Assembly: GCA_964473205.1 (NCBI GenBank)
Contig: CAYYOK010000001.1
Location: 1 to 64,000 of the forward strand
Direction: 5' to 3'
From: CAYMRL01 sp964473205
GTDB taxonomy: Bacteria; Deinococcota; Deinococci; Deinococcales; Trueperaceae
Length of the DNA: 64,000 nt
Part shown: in pieces, positions 63,465-64,000 of the stretch
Numbering within the stretch: position 1 is the first letter of the stretch
Layout of the letters: each line of letters starts with the position of its first letter
Translations under genes and position numbers: made by a program
Notes under the pieces: generated by a model
What the model was told of the DNA's origin: nothing
What the model saw: only the letters and a program-made list of their open reading frames with translations
The model's database searches: none

Positions 63465-64000
63465 ATGCGCGTTCTCCGAGGGCTTCTCTCCCTCCTCACC
63501 TTCACAGCGCTCATCGCAGCGGCCGCTCAGAGCGGCGCGACCGCGGGAGCGCAGGCAGCCGTCGAGTACCCCGTCGTGATCGAGCACGCCCTCGGCACGA
63601 CGGTGATCGCTCAGAAGCCCGAACGCGTGGCCACGGTGAACTGGGCCAATCACGAGGTCCCGCTGGCGCTCGGCGTCGTGCCGGTCGGCTTCGCCGCCGC
63701 CAACTTCGGCGACGACGACGGCGACGGTCTGCTGCCCTGGGTCTTCGAGCGGCTCCAGGAGCTCGGCGCCGAGGTGCCGGTCCTCTTCGACGAGGGCGAC
63801 GGCATCGACTTCGAGGCCGTCGCCGCCACGCGGCCCGACGTGATCCTCGCCGCCTACTCCGGCCTGAGCCAGGAGGACTACGACACCCTCAGCCTGATCG
63901 CTCCCACCGTCGCGTACCCGAACGCCGCGTGGGCGACCGACTGGCGCGACATGATCCGCCTCAACAGCGCCGGCATGGGCATGGCCCCGGAGGGCGACGC
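63465..64000 (+). CDS. Iron-siderophore ABC transporter substrate-binding protein (partial)
   Basis: 178 codons before the window edge. Signal peptide to about SGATAGA (residue 30). The FhuD/FepB-like start VVIEHALGTTVIAQKPERVA and NWANHEVPLALGVVPVGFAA, then FEAVAATRPDVILAAYSGLS, is the periplasmic-binding family 2 pattern for ferric siderophores. GAGG is 7 bases before ATG. Truncated by the window end only. Works with the SIP reductase upstream. Confidence 0.93.
   Translation, partial: MRVLRGLLSLLTFTALIAAAAQSGATAGAQAAVEYPVVIEHALGTTVIAQKPERVATVNWANHEVPLALGVVPVGFAAANFGDDDGDGLLPWVFERLQELGAEVPVLFDEGDGIDFEAVAATRPDVILAAYSGLSQEDYDTLSLIAPTVAYPNAAWATDWRDMIRLNSAGMGMAPEGD

Overview
This is a GC-rich, densely packed bacterial chromosomal window with about 57 protein genes or gene remnants. 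I recognised no RNA genes, insertion sequences, phage genes or CRISPR arrays. Binding-protein-dependent sugar and peptide transporters, cytoplasmic glycosidases, an alpha-2-macroglobulin and a PQQ-type sugar dehydrogenase beside a cytochrome c suggest a free-living heterotroph. The style is reminiscent of Deinococcota of the Trueperaceae type, but that is an impression and no marker gene in the window fixes the taxonomy.

Left part (1-12776): a partial alpha-2-macroglobulin with a PAN/apple domain (minus strand), signal peptidase I, an SRPBCC protein, a Phd/VapC toxin-antitoxin pair, a serine beta-lactamase-like hydrolase overlapping a nitroreductase, a DUF1800-DUF1501-small secreted protein operon, and a secreted beta-helix carbohydrate-binding protein.

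Sugar region (12919-28892): a cytoplasmic GH5 glycosidase and an acetyl-xylan-esterase-like enzyme sit behind a palindromic LacI-type site. A two-component system follows, divergent from a VanY-like D,D-carboxypeptidase, then an (alpha/alpha)6 glycosidase. Next comes a probable xylose regulon: sugar-binding protein, two permeases, a Gfo/Idh/MocA dehydrogenase, a LacI repressor, xylA and xylB. Three near-identical 14-bp operators (21501, 26036, 27371) tie it together, and the operator downstream of a near-consensus promoter at 21521-21549 makes the logic readable.

Peptide/amino-acid region (28996-47344): an ArsR/SRPBCC pair; a frameshifted dppC pseudogene; a dipeptide-type transporter (binding protein, two permeases) followed by an M19-like dipeptidase that lacks its first metal ligands, an IclR regulator, an aminotransferase and a saccharopine-dehydrogenase-like enzyme; a fragment of an HpcH/HpaI aldolase; and an SDR with a substituted active site. 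A second IclR regulator diverges from a translationally coupled M20 hydrolase, M29-like enzyme and peptide-binding protein, followed by two permeases. Neither peptide system has its ATPase here.

Right part (47721-64000): a DUF4242 protein, a secreted carboxylesterase, a HEAT-repeat protein and a lipoprotein. Then comes an alpha-glucoside operon (ROK repressor, sugar-binding protein interrupted by an in-frame amber codon, GH31, two permeases, GH15). The window ends with a PQQ-type sugar dehydrogenase plus cytochrome c, and an iron acquisition pair (siderophore-interacting reductase and a siderophore-binding protein cut by the window end). No ATPase subunit for any of the four multi-gene importers is present, so shared ATPases elsewhere are expected.
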